Of a stretch of 64,000 bases of DNA, positions 25,286-36,320 are shown one piece after another. Numbering within the stretch: position 1 is the stretch's first letter; each line of letters opens with the position of its first letter. The translations under genes and the position numbers were made by a program. A model generated the notes under the pieces. It was not told the origin of the DNA, did no database searches, and saw only the letters and a program-made list of their open reading frames with translations. The DNA lies in contig NZ_VUMG01000004.1 of NCBI RefSeq assembly GCF_009696315.1, positions 177,330 to 241,329 of the forward strand. Reading direction: 5' to 3'. The stretch is from Cutibacterium porci (GTDB lineage: Bacteria > Actinomycetota > Actinomycetes > Propionibacteriales > Propionibacteriaceae).

Positions 25286-28200
25286 TCACGAGGTGCGCGG
25301 ACGCACCAGCGGGAAGCTAATTGTCTCGCGAATCGACGCATTCGTCAGCATCATAACCAGACGGTCGAGGCCCATGCCCATACCGCCAGAGGGTGGCATC
25401 GCGTACTCAAGGGCCTCCAGGAAGTCCTCATCGAGCTCCATCGCCTCCGGGTCACCGCCTGCCGCCAGCAAAGACTGTGCTGTGAACCGTTCTCGCTGGA
25501 TCACCGGATCAACGAGTTCGGTGTAAGCCGTACCTACCTCGGAACCAAAGATGATGAGATCCCATTTCTCGGCCAACCTGGGATCGTCTCGATGCTGACG
25601 GGTCAGCGGGGATACATCAGTCGGGAAGTCGCAGAAAAACGTCGGCTCGACGGTCACATGTTCGCTCAGATGCTCGTGGAGCTCTAGGACGACGTCGCCC
25701 CGGCTCCACTTCGGCAAGGTTGCAATCCCAAGCTTGTCGGCGTACTTCACGAGCGTCTCTTTGGGGGTATCGGCAGTGACTTCCTCTCCCAAGCCACGCG
25801 AGATCCCCTCATTGACGGTGATGACATGCCATTCGTGAGCGAGGTCAATTTCATGCTCGACACCCTTACGATCGCGCCCCCGCACGACCGTCCCGCCGAT
25901 GGCGTTGCGAGCAGCAGACAGAATCATCTCCCTGGTGAGGTGACGCATCTGCACATAATCGCCATAAGCCTGGTATGCCTCCAGCATCGTGAACTCCGGA
26001 TTATGGGTCGCGTCAGCGCCCTCATTGCGGAAGTTCCGACCGATTTCGAACACTCGCCCTGCGCCGCCGACCATAAGCCTCTTGAGGTATAACTCAGGGG
26101 CAATGCGCAAATACAGTTCCAAATCGTAAGCATTAATGTGAGTGCGGAACGGACGGGCATTCGCGCCGCCGTGGATCGTCTGCAAGATCGGTGTCTCGAC
26201 CTCGATGTAGTCGTGACTCAGCAGAGTTTCTCGCACCGCACGAATAGCGTTCGATCGGGCACGCAATTGATCGCGCGCACCGGGATTGACGATGAGGTCG
26301 AGATAACGTTGACGGACCTTGGCCTCCGGATCGTTGAACCCCGATCGTCTCGACGGCAGTGGTCGCAGCGACTTCGCTGCCAGGCGCCACGACGTCGTCT
26401 CTAAACTCACAGTCCCGTTACGGGACGCCCCCACCGTACCGGTAGCAACCATGTGGTCTCCCAACGAAACCGTGTGGCGGAAATCGCGCAGGTTGTCGAC
26501 CCCCATAGCGTCACGTTCCATCACGAGCTGGCAGGTACCAGTCCAGTCAACGAGATCAATGAAGATGACACCGCCGTGGTCACGGCAGGCATCCACTCGC
26601 CCGGAGACCGTCATTTCTTGGCCCGTTACCTCGACGACAACGTCCCCAGGTCGGTGGTCTGGCTTACAGTCAGGTGGATACGCCTCCACTCCGGATTCAA
26701 GCAGGCGCTCGCGAGTGGCCATTCGGGTACGAACTTGTTCGGGAAGACGGCGCCGCGGAAGGACAGGCGTGCGTTCTTCGGCCAAGAATTCGGCAATTTC
26801 AGGATGCCCGCTGATCGAATAAATCGGCTGCGGCGGTGGCTCAACCGGGTATAGCCATCGGGGAATATCGAGTTGCCCCTCGGCAATACCCATTGCCAGC
26901 CCCACCTGGGCCAGATCGGAGGTGTCGGTGAAGTTGAGGTACCGCGTCTGCCAGCTCGGCTTGTATTTGACGTTGGAACGGTACAACTGCTCAATTTGGA
27001 ACCACTTCGACGCCACGAGCACCAGCCAGCGATTAAGCCTGCGCACTGGCGAAGCCCCTACTCGAGCACCTTCTTCGATAGCCTCGCGGAACACTGCGAA
27101 GTTCATCGACACCCGTCGAATACCAATCTCCGGCCCGGCTGCCATAAGCCCGGCAACCATGAGCTCCGTCACACCGTTGTCTGCTCCTTCGAGGTCTCGC
27201 CTCATGACGTCAAGGGATAAACCGTCATTGCCCCACGGAGTGAAGGAAAGAATGCCAGCCGTTTTGCCGGCACGGGGGCCGTCATCGGGATATATCGCCT
27301 CTACCATCACGCATCGGCCATCCAGCGGATCCCCCAAGCGGGACAACGCCATCGAGAACCCGCGCTCGTCACCGTTTTGACGCCACTTATCGGTGAGGTC
27401 GATGAGGCTGTGCAGCTCTTGCGGATTGATATCTTCATGGCGTCGAACCCGAGTTGTGTACCCCATTGCCCGCAACTTCGTGACGGTGTGACGCACGGGC
27501 TTGAGATCGGGATCGTCGAGATTAAATGCCGCTGGGGAAATGATAGCCTCATCGCCGATACGCATGGCTTTGAGACCGGCCTGATTCCACACTGTCGCAC
27601 CCTCCTCTGAGGTGCCAATAACGGCAGGAACCCAGCCATAGGTATGGGCGACATGAAGGAAAGCGTCAATAGCTCCTGGCCATTGATCAACGGGGCCGAT
27701 TGGGTCACCCGACGCTAACGCCACTCCGGCCTCAGTGCGATAGCAGACAGCTGCACGGCCATTATGGGAAAAAACAACAGCTTTATCACGACGAAGAGCA
27801 AAGTACCCCAGCGAATCTGCCGGATTCTCGTCAAGAAGGTGGCGCAATTTCAACTCGTCAGAAATGCTCATCATGGCGATATTGCGCTGCGAGCGCAGAG
27901 TGACAATCAGCGCAGCCACCAACACAACGGCCAGCAGGAATGACACGACATCCTGTACCCAGTGAGGCGACGTCGTCTCCTGAGCCATATCTGCTGTATT
28001 ACCTTGTAAAATGCGAGTGATGATGTGCACCAGACGGTTTCGCGGTCGCCCAACACCGCCCGTCAAGGACACCAACAGCCACCCAATAAATCCGGTAGCT
28101 AGCAGCCCACCAACAAGCACAATGGCCGCCCGGCCAAGATTGGCGCGAACCGTGTGCGCGGAGAAACTGCGACGGTGAGTAAGTAACGCTACCAGGATCC

Positions 28201-28672
28201 ACCCAACAGAAAACACATTGAACAGGTATCCAGCTAGATCAATGTCATTCAGGGTATCCGTCGGGCTGCCCGACATAACTTCAGTGACGACAACGATAAA
28301 AAATGCGACTGAGACAAGCCACATCAACCCAAACACAATGAGGCTCACCCACCAGGCAAACCTCTTACGCCGCGATAGCGCATCTGAAAGCACCAGCAAG
28401 ACCACGACGCCGGCCCAACCGAAACCATCAATAGGGAAAATGAACAGCGAAAACACGTTGTTGGCAATTGCCACCCATGTCGTGCGACTGAAAACCAGGC
28501 GCAACACAGTCAGCAGAGCGGCGATATTCATCAAACGCGGAATGACGACAACCGGTGTCGGCCTCGCGCTCGGCGTCACTCGAGACCCGGCGCGTGGCCG
28601 GGCAGTCGATGCCGCTTGTGTCTCAGGTACAGGGCGCGATGATGTCACGCCACAACTGTGCCACGTCCCCAC
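25286..28672 (-). CDS. lysX: Bifunctional lysylphosphatidylglycerol synthase / lysyl-tRNA synthetase
   Basis: A 1128-residue fusion. The first ~270 residues hold about six or seven membrane helices ([51 protein letters not shown]). The MprF-type aminoacyl transferase domain (DUF2156, about 285-590) follows, with [20 protein letters not shown] and the acceptor region [17 protein letters not shown]. The rest is a class II lysyl-tRNA synthetase: OB-fold (about 650-740), motif 2 in [20 protein letters not shown] and motif 3 [13 protein letters not shown] near the end. In mycobacteria LysX charges a tRNA and transfers lysine to phosphatidylglycerol, which lowers membrane negative charge and protects against cationic peptides. 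The start at GTG 28672 is uncertain; a GTG 24 bases later is also possible, and neither has a strong ribosome binding site. Confidence 0.93.
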   Translation of the reverse strand: MGTWHSCGVTSSRPVPETQAASTARPRAGSRVTPSARPTPVVVIPRLMNIAALLTVLRLVFSRTTWVAIANNVFSLFIFPIDGFGWAGVVVLLVLSDALSRRKRFAWWVSLIVFGLMWLVSVAFFIVVVTEVMSGSPTDTLNDIDLAGYLFNVFSVGWILVALLTHRRSFSAHTVRANLGRAAIVLVGGLLATGFIGWLLVSLTGGVGRPRNRLVHIITRILQGNTADMAQETTSPHWVQDVVSFLLAVVLVAALIVTLRSQRNIAMMSISDELKLRHLLDENPADSLGYFALRRDKAVVFSHNGRAAVCYRTEAGVALASGDPIGPVDQWPGAIDAFLHVAHTYGWVPAVIGTSEEGATVWNQAGLKAMRIGDEAIISPAAFNLDDPDLKPVRHTVTKLRAMGYTTRVRRHEDINPQELHSLIDLTDKWRQNGDERGFSMALSRLGDPLDGRCVMVEAIYPDDGPRAGKTAGILSFTPWGNDGLSLDVMRRDLEGADNGVTELMVAGLMAAGPEIGIRRVSMNFAVFREAIEEGARVGASPVRRLNRWLVLVASKWFQIEQLYRSNVKYKPSWQTRYLNFTDTSDLAQVGLAMGIAEGQLDIPRWLYPVEPPPQPIYSISGHPEIAEFLAEERTPVLPRRRLPEQVRTRMATRERLLESGVEAYPPDCKPDHRPGDVVVEVTGQEMTVSGRVDACRDHGGVIFIDLVDWTGTCQLVMERDAMGVDNLRDFRHTVSLGDHMVATGTVGASRNGTVSLETTSWRLAAKSLRPLPSRRSGFNDPEAKVRQRYLDLIVNPGARDQLRARSNAIRAVRETLLSHDYIEVETPILQTIHGGANARPFRTHINAYDLELYLRIAPELYLKRLMVGGAGRVFEIGRNFRNEGADATHNPEFTMLEAYQAYGDYVQMRHLTREMILSAARNAIGGTVVRGRDRKGVEHEIDLAHEWHVITVNEGISRGLGEEVTADTPKETLVKYADKLGIATLPKWSRGDVVLELHEHLSEHVTVEPTFFCDFPTDVSPLTRQHRDDPRLAEKWDLIIFGSEVGTAYTELVDPVIQRERFTAQSLLAAGGDPEAMELDEDFLEALEYAMPPSGGMGMGLDRLVMMLTNASIRETISFPLVRPRTS

Positions 28673-28715
28673 GACACAACCAGAGCCTCACCGCCGCAAC
28701 GACTCAACTTACCTA

Positions 28716-28756
28716 CTGAAAATAGTGTCCACACCACCACAATGGGACATTTTCAG
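28716..28756. promoter_or_regulatory. Inverted repeat between lysX and the upstream gene
   Basis: CTGAAAAT-(AG)-TGTCC and GGGACATTTTCAG form a nearly perfect stem around a 13-base loop. It lies 44 bases upstream of the lysX start codon and just past the stop of the 445-residue gene. It may terminate that gene or serve as a lysX operator. There is no T-run, so the role is open. Confidence 0.4.
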
Positions 28757-28772
28757 GCTGTGGGCCGATCTG

Positions 28773-30110
28773 TCACCAGGTGAGCAGTGCCAGATCCTCG
28801 TCGTCAAGATGCTCGCTGATGAGCAAGCGACGTACCGTGCGCTGCCGTAATTCCCCTACCCGCATCGGCCCATACGAGCTCGTCAGGTCTTCCGGCCAGA
28901 CTGTGGTCATCGCATAGGCGAGGGCGGCGCGACGCCGAGGCACCCGACGTCCGTCGGCATAGAGCGGTCCTCCGGGCACTGCGGGCAGAAAGGCTCCCAA
29001 CTCCCACACCGCCTCGTCGGCATCCCCGTTATCGAAGCGCCCCGTCCATATAGCTCGTTCCGCACGTACCAGGCGATCCTCCTCACCACCACAGCCGACA
29101 TGTCCCCAGACTGTTTCTGGAACGAACTCAGCTAGCTCGGCCGAGGCTATGCACCGGGACATGAAGGTGCCTGGCTCATGTAGCGGAAGCTCCCACAACC
29201 GACGCAGCCCTTCGTCGCGAAGCTCGCAGCTACCCAAACGGTGGCCCAGCCGGAAGGCAGCACAGCACGTCAAAAGCTTGCCGATGTGATCGTCATCTGT
29301 TCTAAAAGGCCGTGACAAGATGTTTTCCAGCCCCTCAGCGGCCATCTCAAGGGCCTCGAATGGCGCAACTCTCATGCCAACCGCGTTCATGAGCAGCCAG
29401 GTCTGCGAGCCGGAAACCGTGCGGGGATCAAATCCCGAGACGATCTGGTCGACACGGGCGCCGACGGCGGTGGCAAGGTCGGGAGACCACCCAATCATCA
29501 CCCGTGTCGTACCGCCAGATTCGTAAACGACAAGGTCATGAGCCCCCATCGGCAGCGGACCGATTGTCTCGCTCGTGTGGTCGATCCCGTCAATCAGAAT
29601 GCCGGCATCAGGGGTGTGACACATCATTTCTTCAGGCGGATCAACGATCGTTTCAGCGGGCAACCACGAGGGAAGGCATCCCAGTGCCTCGACGACAGTG
29701 CTTGGTGAACGGCCACGCCACAACGCCATTCGGGTGCTGCCTGGCGATAGTGAGATGTCGGCGCCCCATAGGCTGATCCCCTCGTCAGCGGGCTGACAAT
29801 CCCCCATGTCCTGATGCCAGACTGTCACATCGCCGCCGACGGTCCTCGTGACGACGACTCCGCTAGCTCCGGCAGCCCAGACGATCGCTGGGACTGGCTG
29901 ATCGAGGATCCACGTCGGACCGGGAACCGTCACCTCAGCATCGGCACCGGGAGGCATAGTAATCCCGGCGACGAGTTCCGCCGCATCTCCTTGGCGCAAC
30001 TGGATCGAAAGGACCGCCCCACATGGGTGAGCCCACATCCACGAGGACTCTTGACACGATTCCTGGTTTGACACCAGTGCCCACGGCTGACCGACAGCGA
30101 CGTGGTTCAT
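28773..30110 (-). CDS. Hypothetical protein, 445 residues, no recognised family
   Basis: A well-expressed-looking gene: GGAGG lies seven bases before the ATG at 30110, and codon use matches its neighbours. The first ~130 residues are rich in beta-type strands with Trp and Gly (MNHVAVGQPWALVS, TWILDQPVPAIVW), which suggests a beta-sandwich or WD-like domain. The last ~200 residues are helical (AFEALEMAAEGLENILSRPF, LLTCCAAFRLGHRLG) and end in LLISEHLDDEDLALLTW. There is no signal peptide or membrane segment, so it is likely cytosolic. It lies 21 bases downstream of the Nei/Fpg gene in the same direction and is probably co-transcribed with it. I do not recognise it and assign no function. Confidence 0.75.
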   Translation of the reverse strand: MNHVAVGQPWALVSNQESCQESSWMWAHPCGAVLSIQLRQGDAAELVAGITMPPGADAEVTVPGPTWILDQPVPAIVWAAGASGVVVTRTVGGDVTVWHQDMGDCQPADEGISLWGADISLSPGSTRMALWRGRSPSTVVEALGCLPSWLPAETIVDPPEEMMCHTPDAGILIDGIDHTSETIGPLPMGAHDLVVYESGGTTRVMIGWSPDLATAVGARVDQIVSGFDPRTVSGSQTWLLMNAVGMRVAPFEALEMAAEGLENILSRPFRTDDDHIGKLLTCCAAFRLGHRLGSCELRDEGLRRLWELPLHEPGTFMSRCIASAELAEFVPETVWGHVGCGGEEDRLVRAERAIWTGRFDNGDADEAVWELGAFLPAVPGGPLYADGRRVPRRRAALAYAMTTVWPEDLTSSYGPMRVGELRQRTVRRLLISEHLDDEDLALLTW

Positions 30111-30131
30111 CCTGACCTCCAGAAACAACCG

Positions 30132-30950
30132 TCAGTGGTGGCGACGCTGACATCGCGGGCACCAGAACAGGTGACGCCCTCCCTGTGCGATCATCCGTAT
30201 CGGCGTGTGACACACCAGACATGGCTGGCCTTCGCGCCGGTAAACGTAGACCTCGCCTCCATGAGGATCTACCCGAGGGGGCCGCCCCATCGCCTCCGGG
30301 GTGTGCTCCGGCTGCACGGTATCAATGCGTCCTGCCTCAACCCCGGCGCGCATGAGCATGACCAGATCATTCCACATCGTCAGCCATGTGGAATGAGAAA
30401 TCTGCTTGCCTGGAGTCGCCGGATCAATACGGTGACGAAATAGCACCTCTGCTCGGTAAATATTGCCAACGCCGGCAGTAATCGTCTGGTCTAACAGCAG
30501 ATCGCTGATTCGCCGTGACGACCGTCGTATTGTGTCCCACGCAATGGCCGGATCCGCGTCGTCACGGATGGGGTCGGGCCCAATTGTGGCAAGGATTGCC
30601 TCCCACTCGTCGTCATTGATGAGCTCACACGTCTGTGGTCCACGCAAGTCAGCCGCAGTTTTGCCATCAGTAATGCGCAACCGCACCTGGCCAACGACAG
30701 GCATCGTCGGGGTGACTGTCAACTTACCGATGAGCCCCAAATGAATATGTAACAAATGGTCACGGCGATCATTGTCGAAATTGACGAGAAGATGTTTACC
30801 CCATGCTTGTGCCGAGGTAAGTACTGTGCCGTCCAGCATGGCCGCATCTTCAGCGAATCGTCCCTGTGGAGAAGTGACGTCAACCCGTGATCCGGCGAAG
30901 GCTGAACCAACGGCGTTAGCGAGACGGTGGATAACGTGGCCCTCAGGCAC
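30132..30950 (-). CDS. nei: Fpg/Nei family DNA glycosylase (endonuclease VIII, Nei2-like)
   Basis: A 272-residue protein. After the GTG start the product begins MPEGH; Pro2 and Glu3 are the catalytic residues of the Fpg/Nei family, which removes oxidised bases from DNA and nicks the strand by beta/delta elimination. Other landmarks are GKHLLVNFDN, HLGLIGKLTV, the helix-two-turn-helix LLLDQTITAGVGNIYRAEVL, and a C-terminal zinc finger (PCLVCHTPIRM...FWCPRCQR). The lack of the Fpg-specific loop and the PEGH start fit the actinobacterial Nei2 group. AAAGGA precedes the start. It is likely co-transcribed with the downstream 445-residue gene. Confidence 0.9.
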   Translation of the reverse strand: MPEGHVIHRLANAVGSAFAGSRVDVTSPQGRFAEDAAMLDGTVLTSAQAWGKHLLVNFDNDRRDHLLHIHLGLIGKLTVTPTMPVVGQVRLRITDGKTAADLRGPQTCELINDDEWEAILATIGPDPIRDDADPAIAWDTIRRSSRRISDLLLDQTITAGVGNIYRAEVLFRHRIDPATPGKQISHSTWLTMWNDLVMLMRAGVEAGRIDTVQPEHTPEAMGRPPRVDPHGGEVYVYRREGQPCLVCHTPIRMIAQGGRHLFWCPRCQRRHH

Positions 30951-31012
30951 GATTGTCCTTTCGAATAGTGGGTGACATCACGACCATGCCGAGTATGGGG
31001 TCATGACACCGT

Positions 31013-31052
31013 GAAAGTCGAACAAGCACGGCGAAAGTCGAACAGGCACGGT
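31013..31052 (+). repeat. Two-copy 20-bp direct repeat
   Basis: GAAAGTCGAACAAGCACGGC (31013-31032) is followed directly by a copy (31033-31052) differing at two positions. It lies about 60 bases upstream of the nei start, on the far side from the gene, in a 350-base stretch where no strong gene is seen. Non-coding; function unknown. Confidence 0.8.
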
Positions 31053-31073
31053 GGCTTGGGGCAGGATGGGTTT

Positions 31074-31313
31074 ATGAATGCCACTAGCCCCGACAATCAG
31101 CACCGAATCCATGACCGTCGGCGTGGTCATGGGCCAATCCTCGATAGCCACCGCGCTGTGAGGGTGCGCGAACTTGCCGAGCATCCTGAACCCTCGGGTG
31201 AGTCACGGATGCCCGAGCCGGGCCACGAGTGGCAGGTGGTGCTGGCAGATCTTCGACGTCGAGCTAACGCCAGCCCGCTCAACGATTCTGGGCAGCAGAG
31301 CTCACCCCAGTGA
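31074..31313 (+). CDS. Possible small hypothetical protein, 79 residues
   Basis: An open frame starts at ATG 31074 with a GCAGGATGGG element upstream and ends 12 bases inside the 3' end of the convergent rpiB. The product (MNATSPDNQHRIHDRRRGHG, with EPGHEWQVVLADLRRRANAS) is hydrophilic and basic, with no membrane segment. I know no relative. It could be a real short gene or a chance frame; the region otherwise has no gene. Confidence 0.3.
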   Translation: MNATSPDNQHRIHDRRRGHGPILDSHRAVRVRELAEHPEPSGESRMPEPGHEWQVVLADLRRRANASPLNDSGQQSSPQ

Positions 31314-31775
31314 GCCCTCGTTCTCCCAGCGAGTGAGCGTGTCAATACGGCGCTGGTGACGATCTTCGTGGGAGAAGTCAGTCGTCAAGAAGGTTTCGAC
31401 GATCTGCCAGGCTTCCTCGCGGGTCTGCATCCGACCGCCCAGCGAGACGACGTTCGCGTCATTGTGGAGACGCGCGAGCTCAGCGATCTCAACGGTGTAT
31501 GCCAGCGCAGCTCGGATCCCCTTAACCTTATTCGCGGCGATCTGCTCACCGTTGCCCGAACCACCCAACACGATGCCTAGCGACCCCGGCTCAGCCGCCA
31601 CTGCCTGGGCGCACGGGATGCAGAAATCAGGGTAGTCATCCTGAGAGTTATAGCTCACAGCGCCATGATCGACGACTTCGTACCCGGACTCCCTCAACTT
31701 GTCAACGAGGTACTCCTTAAGCTCAAAGGCAGCATGGTCGGTTCCGATATGAACGCGTGAAGGCTTGAAGGTCAT
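31302..31775 (-). CDS. rpiB: Ribose-5-phosphate isomerase B
   Basis: A 157-residue protein. It starts MTFKPSRVHIGTDHAAFELK and carries YPDFCIPCAQAV and GGSGNGEQIAANK. In this family, enzymes of the E. coli type use a Cys base, while the mycobacterial type has the GSGNGEQ segment with a catalytic Glu; this protein is of the latter kind. It interconverts ribose-5-phosphate and ribulose-5-phosphate in the pentose phosphate pathway, alongside the 6-phosphogluconate dehydrogenase 8 kb away. It is divergent from the Eis-like gene, with about 56 bases between the starts. Confidence 0.95.
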   Translation of the reverse strand: MTFKPSRVHIGTDHAAFELKEYLVDKLRESGYEVVDHGAVSYNSQDDYPDFCIPCAQAVAAEPGSLGIVLGGSGNGEQIAANKVKGIRAALAYTVEIAELARLHNDANVVSLGGRMQTREEAWQIVETFLTTDFSHEDRHQRRIDTLTRWENEGSLG

Positions 31776-31831
31776 GCCTCCATCATGGCACCTTGGCCCA
31801 GCCAGTCACGATGTCAGATAGCCTGAAGGCT

Positions 31832-33121
31832 ATGGCTGAAAGCACCTCATCTGTTCAGGTCCCCGACCCTTACCGTCTGGAGCTGGTCACTAGCGACGGT
31901 TCCCGTAGCGAAGCCGTCGATAATGTACTGCAGGCTGTGGCACTGGGGTTTCACTTGGCCCAACCCTCCGACGCTGAGCTCGAGCGCTACGCCGCCTATG
32001 TCGCGGGTCAACAGTTGTGGACGATCCGCCAGCCCGACCCAGACCCGGAGTTCCCTGGTCTTCCTGTCGCAACGATGGCGACGTACTCAAGCACCATTAA
32101 CACCGGTCACGGCCACCTGGAGCCAGCCACATTTATTACCGACGTCACCGTGCGCGCTAGTCACCGCCGTCGCGGCTTACTGCGCACTCTCATGACTAAC
32201 GCCTTGACTCGCTCCAAGGACGAGGGTCTGGCATTCGCCGCCCTGACTGCTACTGAGGGCAGCATCTATGGACGATTCGGATACGGCATCTCGACGCGTT
32301 CACAAAGCGTCGAGATCGTCGCTGATGGCCGATTCAAACTCAACCACACCCCGCAAGGAACCGTGTCGATGGCCGACCCACTCGCTATCGACGACCTTCG
32401 CCTCGCCGTGTTTTCCGAGTTTCATCGAGCCCATCGCGGATCCCACAACCGCGAGCCATGGCACGTCGATTTCTCGTCCGGGCGCTGGAACCCCCAGATG
32501 GGCGGCCCGAACCGTCGCATCCGTTCCATCGTTCACTACAACGACGATGGCGAACCCGACGGCGTCGTATCTTACGAAATTGACAAGGATTTCGGCTCCC
32601 GGATCACCGTCCGCGACATGGTCGCCACCACTGCGGATGCCGAGGTCGCACTGTGGGAGTTCCTGGCCTCGATTGATCTCATCGAGACGATCACGGCACC
32701 GAAAGTCGACCCTGCCACCGCACTGCCGTGGGCAGTGGAAGACCCCAGGGTGGTGAAGTTCACCCGCCACACTGATCTGGGCTGGCTGCGCATCCTTGAC
32801 GTCGATAAGGCGATGGCCGTCCGCGGTTGGGACCACCAAGGCTCGGTCACCTTCCACGTCGTCGACCCGATGGGTTATGCCGAAGGTACCTGGCGAGTTG
32901 ACGTCGAGGCTCCGGGAGCGCCCGCAGCCGTCACGAAAGTCGACGATTCTACCGATGCCGCCACCCTTGATGTCGCTGCCCTTGGGTCACTGTATTTCGG
33001 AATGGGTCGGGGCTTCTCGCTCGCCGCCGCCCACCGCGTTACGGGAACTGACGAGCAGATCGCAGCCGTCGACCGGATGTTCTCCACCGTCGACGTCGCC
33101 CATAACATTTCGGAATTCTGA
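31832..33121 (+). CDS. Eis-like GNAT N-acetyltransferase
   Basis: A 429-residue protein from the ATG at 31832 (GAAGG upstream; an in-frame ATG 39 bases earlier is less likely). The N-terminal GNAT domain has FITDVTVRASHRRRGLLRTL, the acetyl-CoA pyrophosphate-binding motif (R-R-G-L), followed by ATEGSIYGRFGYG. The middle repeats a degenerate GNAT fold and the C-terminus is an SCP2-like domain ending in DVAHNISEF, with the free C-terminal carboxylate expected to serve catalysis as in Mycobacterium Eis. Eis proteins acetylate amines of aminoglycosides and proteins. Whether this one modifies antibiotics is not known. Confidence 0.88.
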   Translation: MAESTSSVQVPDPYRLELVTSDGSRSEAVDNVLQAVALGFHLAQPSDAELERYAAYVAGQQLWTIRQPDPDPEFPGLPVATMATYSSTINTGHGHLEPATFITDVTVRASHRRRGLLRTLMTNALTRSKDEGLAFAALTATEGSIYGRFGYGISTRSQSVEIVADGRFKLNHTPQGTVSMADPLAIDDLRLAVFSEFHRAHRGSHNREPWHVDFSSGRWNPQMGGPNRRIRSIVHYNDDGEPDGVVSYEIDKDFGSRITVRDMVATTADAEVALWEFLASIDLIETITAPKVDPATALPWAVEDPRVVKFTRHTDLGWLRILDVDKAMAVRGWDHQGSVTFHVVDPMGYAEGTWRVDVEAPGAPAAVTKVDDSTDAATLDVAALGSLYFGMGRGFSLAAAHRVTGTDEQIAAVDRMFSTVDVAHNISEF

Positions 33122-33128
33122 GGTCATC

Positions 33129-33156
33129 GTGGACCGGGACTACATACCCGGTCCAC
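33129..33156. terminator. Bidirectional hairpin terminator between Eis-like gene and ligA
   Basis: GTGGACCGGG and CCCGGTCCAC form a perfect 10-bp stem with an 8-base loop, placed between two convergent genes. It has no clear T-run on either side, so termination efficiency is a guess. Confidence 0.7.
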
Positions 33157-33182
33157 ACCGTCTGCAACGACAGGTGGTTCCT

Positions 33183-35462
<2,280 letters not shown>

Positions 35463-35530
35463 TCACATGCCTCATTGAGTGGGACCGAGCGTGAGTGGGG
35501 ACCGAGCGTGGCTTCCCCCATGGTCACGTG

Positions 35531-36133
35531 TCAGTCGAAGATCGGGCCGACCGTGCGAGTCCGTTTAAGTTCGAAGAAACCGGGATAGGCCGTCACCTTT
35601 TCGAAACCGTCAAAGAGTTCTCCAGCTTCTTCGCCCTGTGGCGCCGGAGAGATCACCGGGCCAAATAAAGCCATCCCGTTGAGATGGATGACCGGGGTGC
35701 CGACGTCTTGCCCGACCGGATCCATACCTTCATGGTGGGAGGCACGCATGGCTTCATCGAATTCGTCGGTGGTCGCACGCTCAGCGATCGATCCGTCGTA
35801 TCCACAGTCAGCCAAAGCAGACGTGACCGTTTCGACCGTGCGCTCTTGTTGACCCAGGTGGTAGCGAGTGCCTAGCGCAGTGTAAAAATCGCGGACAGCC
35901 TCTTGACCGTGCACCTGCACCACACCAGTCGCGGCTCTCGCACCAATCCACGCTTTTTCCATCTCAGCACGGTAATCGTCAGGGAGGTCTCGTCCCTCGT
36001 TGAGAACGGCAAGGCTCATAACGTGAAAAACGGTATGGACGTCGCGAACCTTCTCTACCTCAAGCATCCAGCGCGACGTCATCCATGCCCACGGGCACAC
36101 TGGATCAAACCACAAATCAACTGTTGTCGTCAT
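35531..36133 (-). CDS. DsbA-family oxidoreductase, Rv2466c (mycothiol-dependent) type
   Basis: A 200-residue protein with the thioredoxin-fold motif [20 protein letters not shown], then [38 protein letters not shown] and the ending [18 protein letters not shown]. This closely parallels my memory of M. tuberculosis Rv2466c, a mycothiol-dependent reductase that can activate nitrofuran-type prodrugs. Here the active site is CPWA, so the second cysteine of CPWC is lost, which predicts a monothiol mechanism. The start at 36133 follows from the family N-terminus; 36151 is also possible, and a ribosome binding site is weak in both cases. Confidence 0.85.
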   Translation of the reverse strand: MTTTVDLWFDPVCPWAWMTSRWMLEVEKVRDVHTVFHVMSLAVLNEGRDLPDDYRAEMEKAWIGARAATGVVQVHGQEAVRDFYTALGTRYHLGQQERTVETVTSALADCGYDGSIAERATTDEFDEAMRASHHEGMDPVGQDVGTPVIHLNGMALFGPVISPAPQGEEAGELFDGFEKVTAYPGFFELKRTRTVGPIFD

Positions 36134-36320
36134 GGCACCAGCCAACAGCATGGGCTTACTCAGGCAAAGACGAATCCTTACATTGTTCGCGCCTGGCGCA
36201 GTATAGGGGCCATAGTCCAACAATGGCGAGACAGCCAAAGGTGGGAGCCGATAGGATCATTAAGGAATTGTTGGGTGCATTATGTGTGCTCATAACTAAC
36301 GCATGTTCCACGGAGGCATG

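Noticed and set aside
26319..26854. Plus-strand frames of 133-167 residues
   Set aside because: Antisense shadows of lysX.
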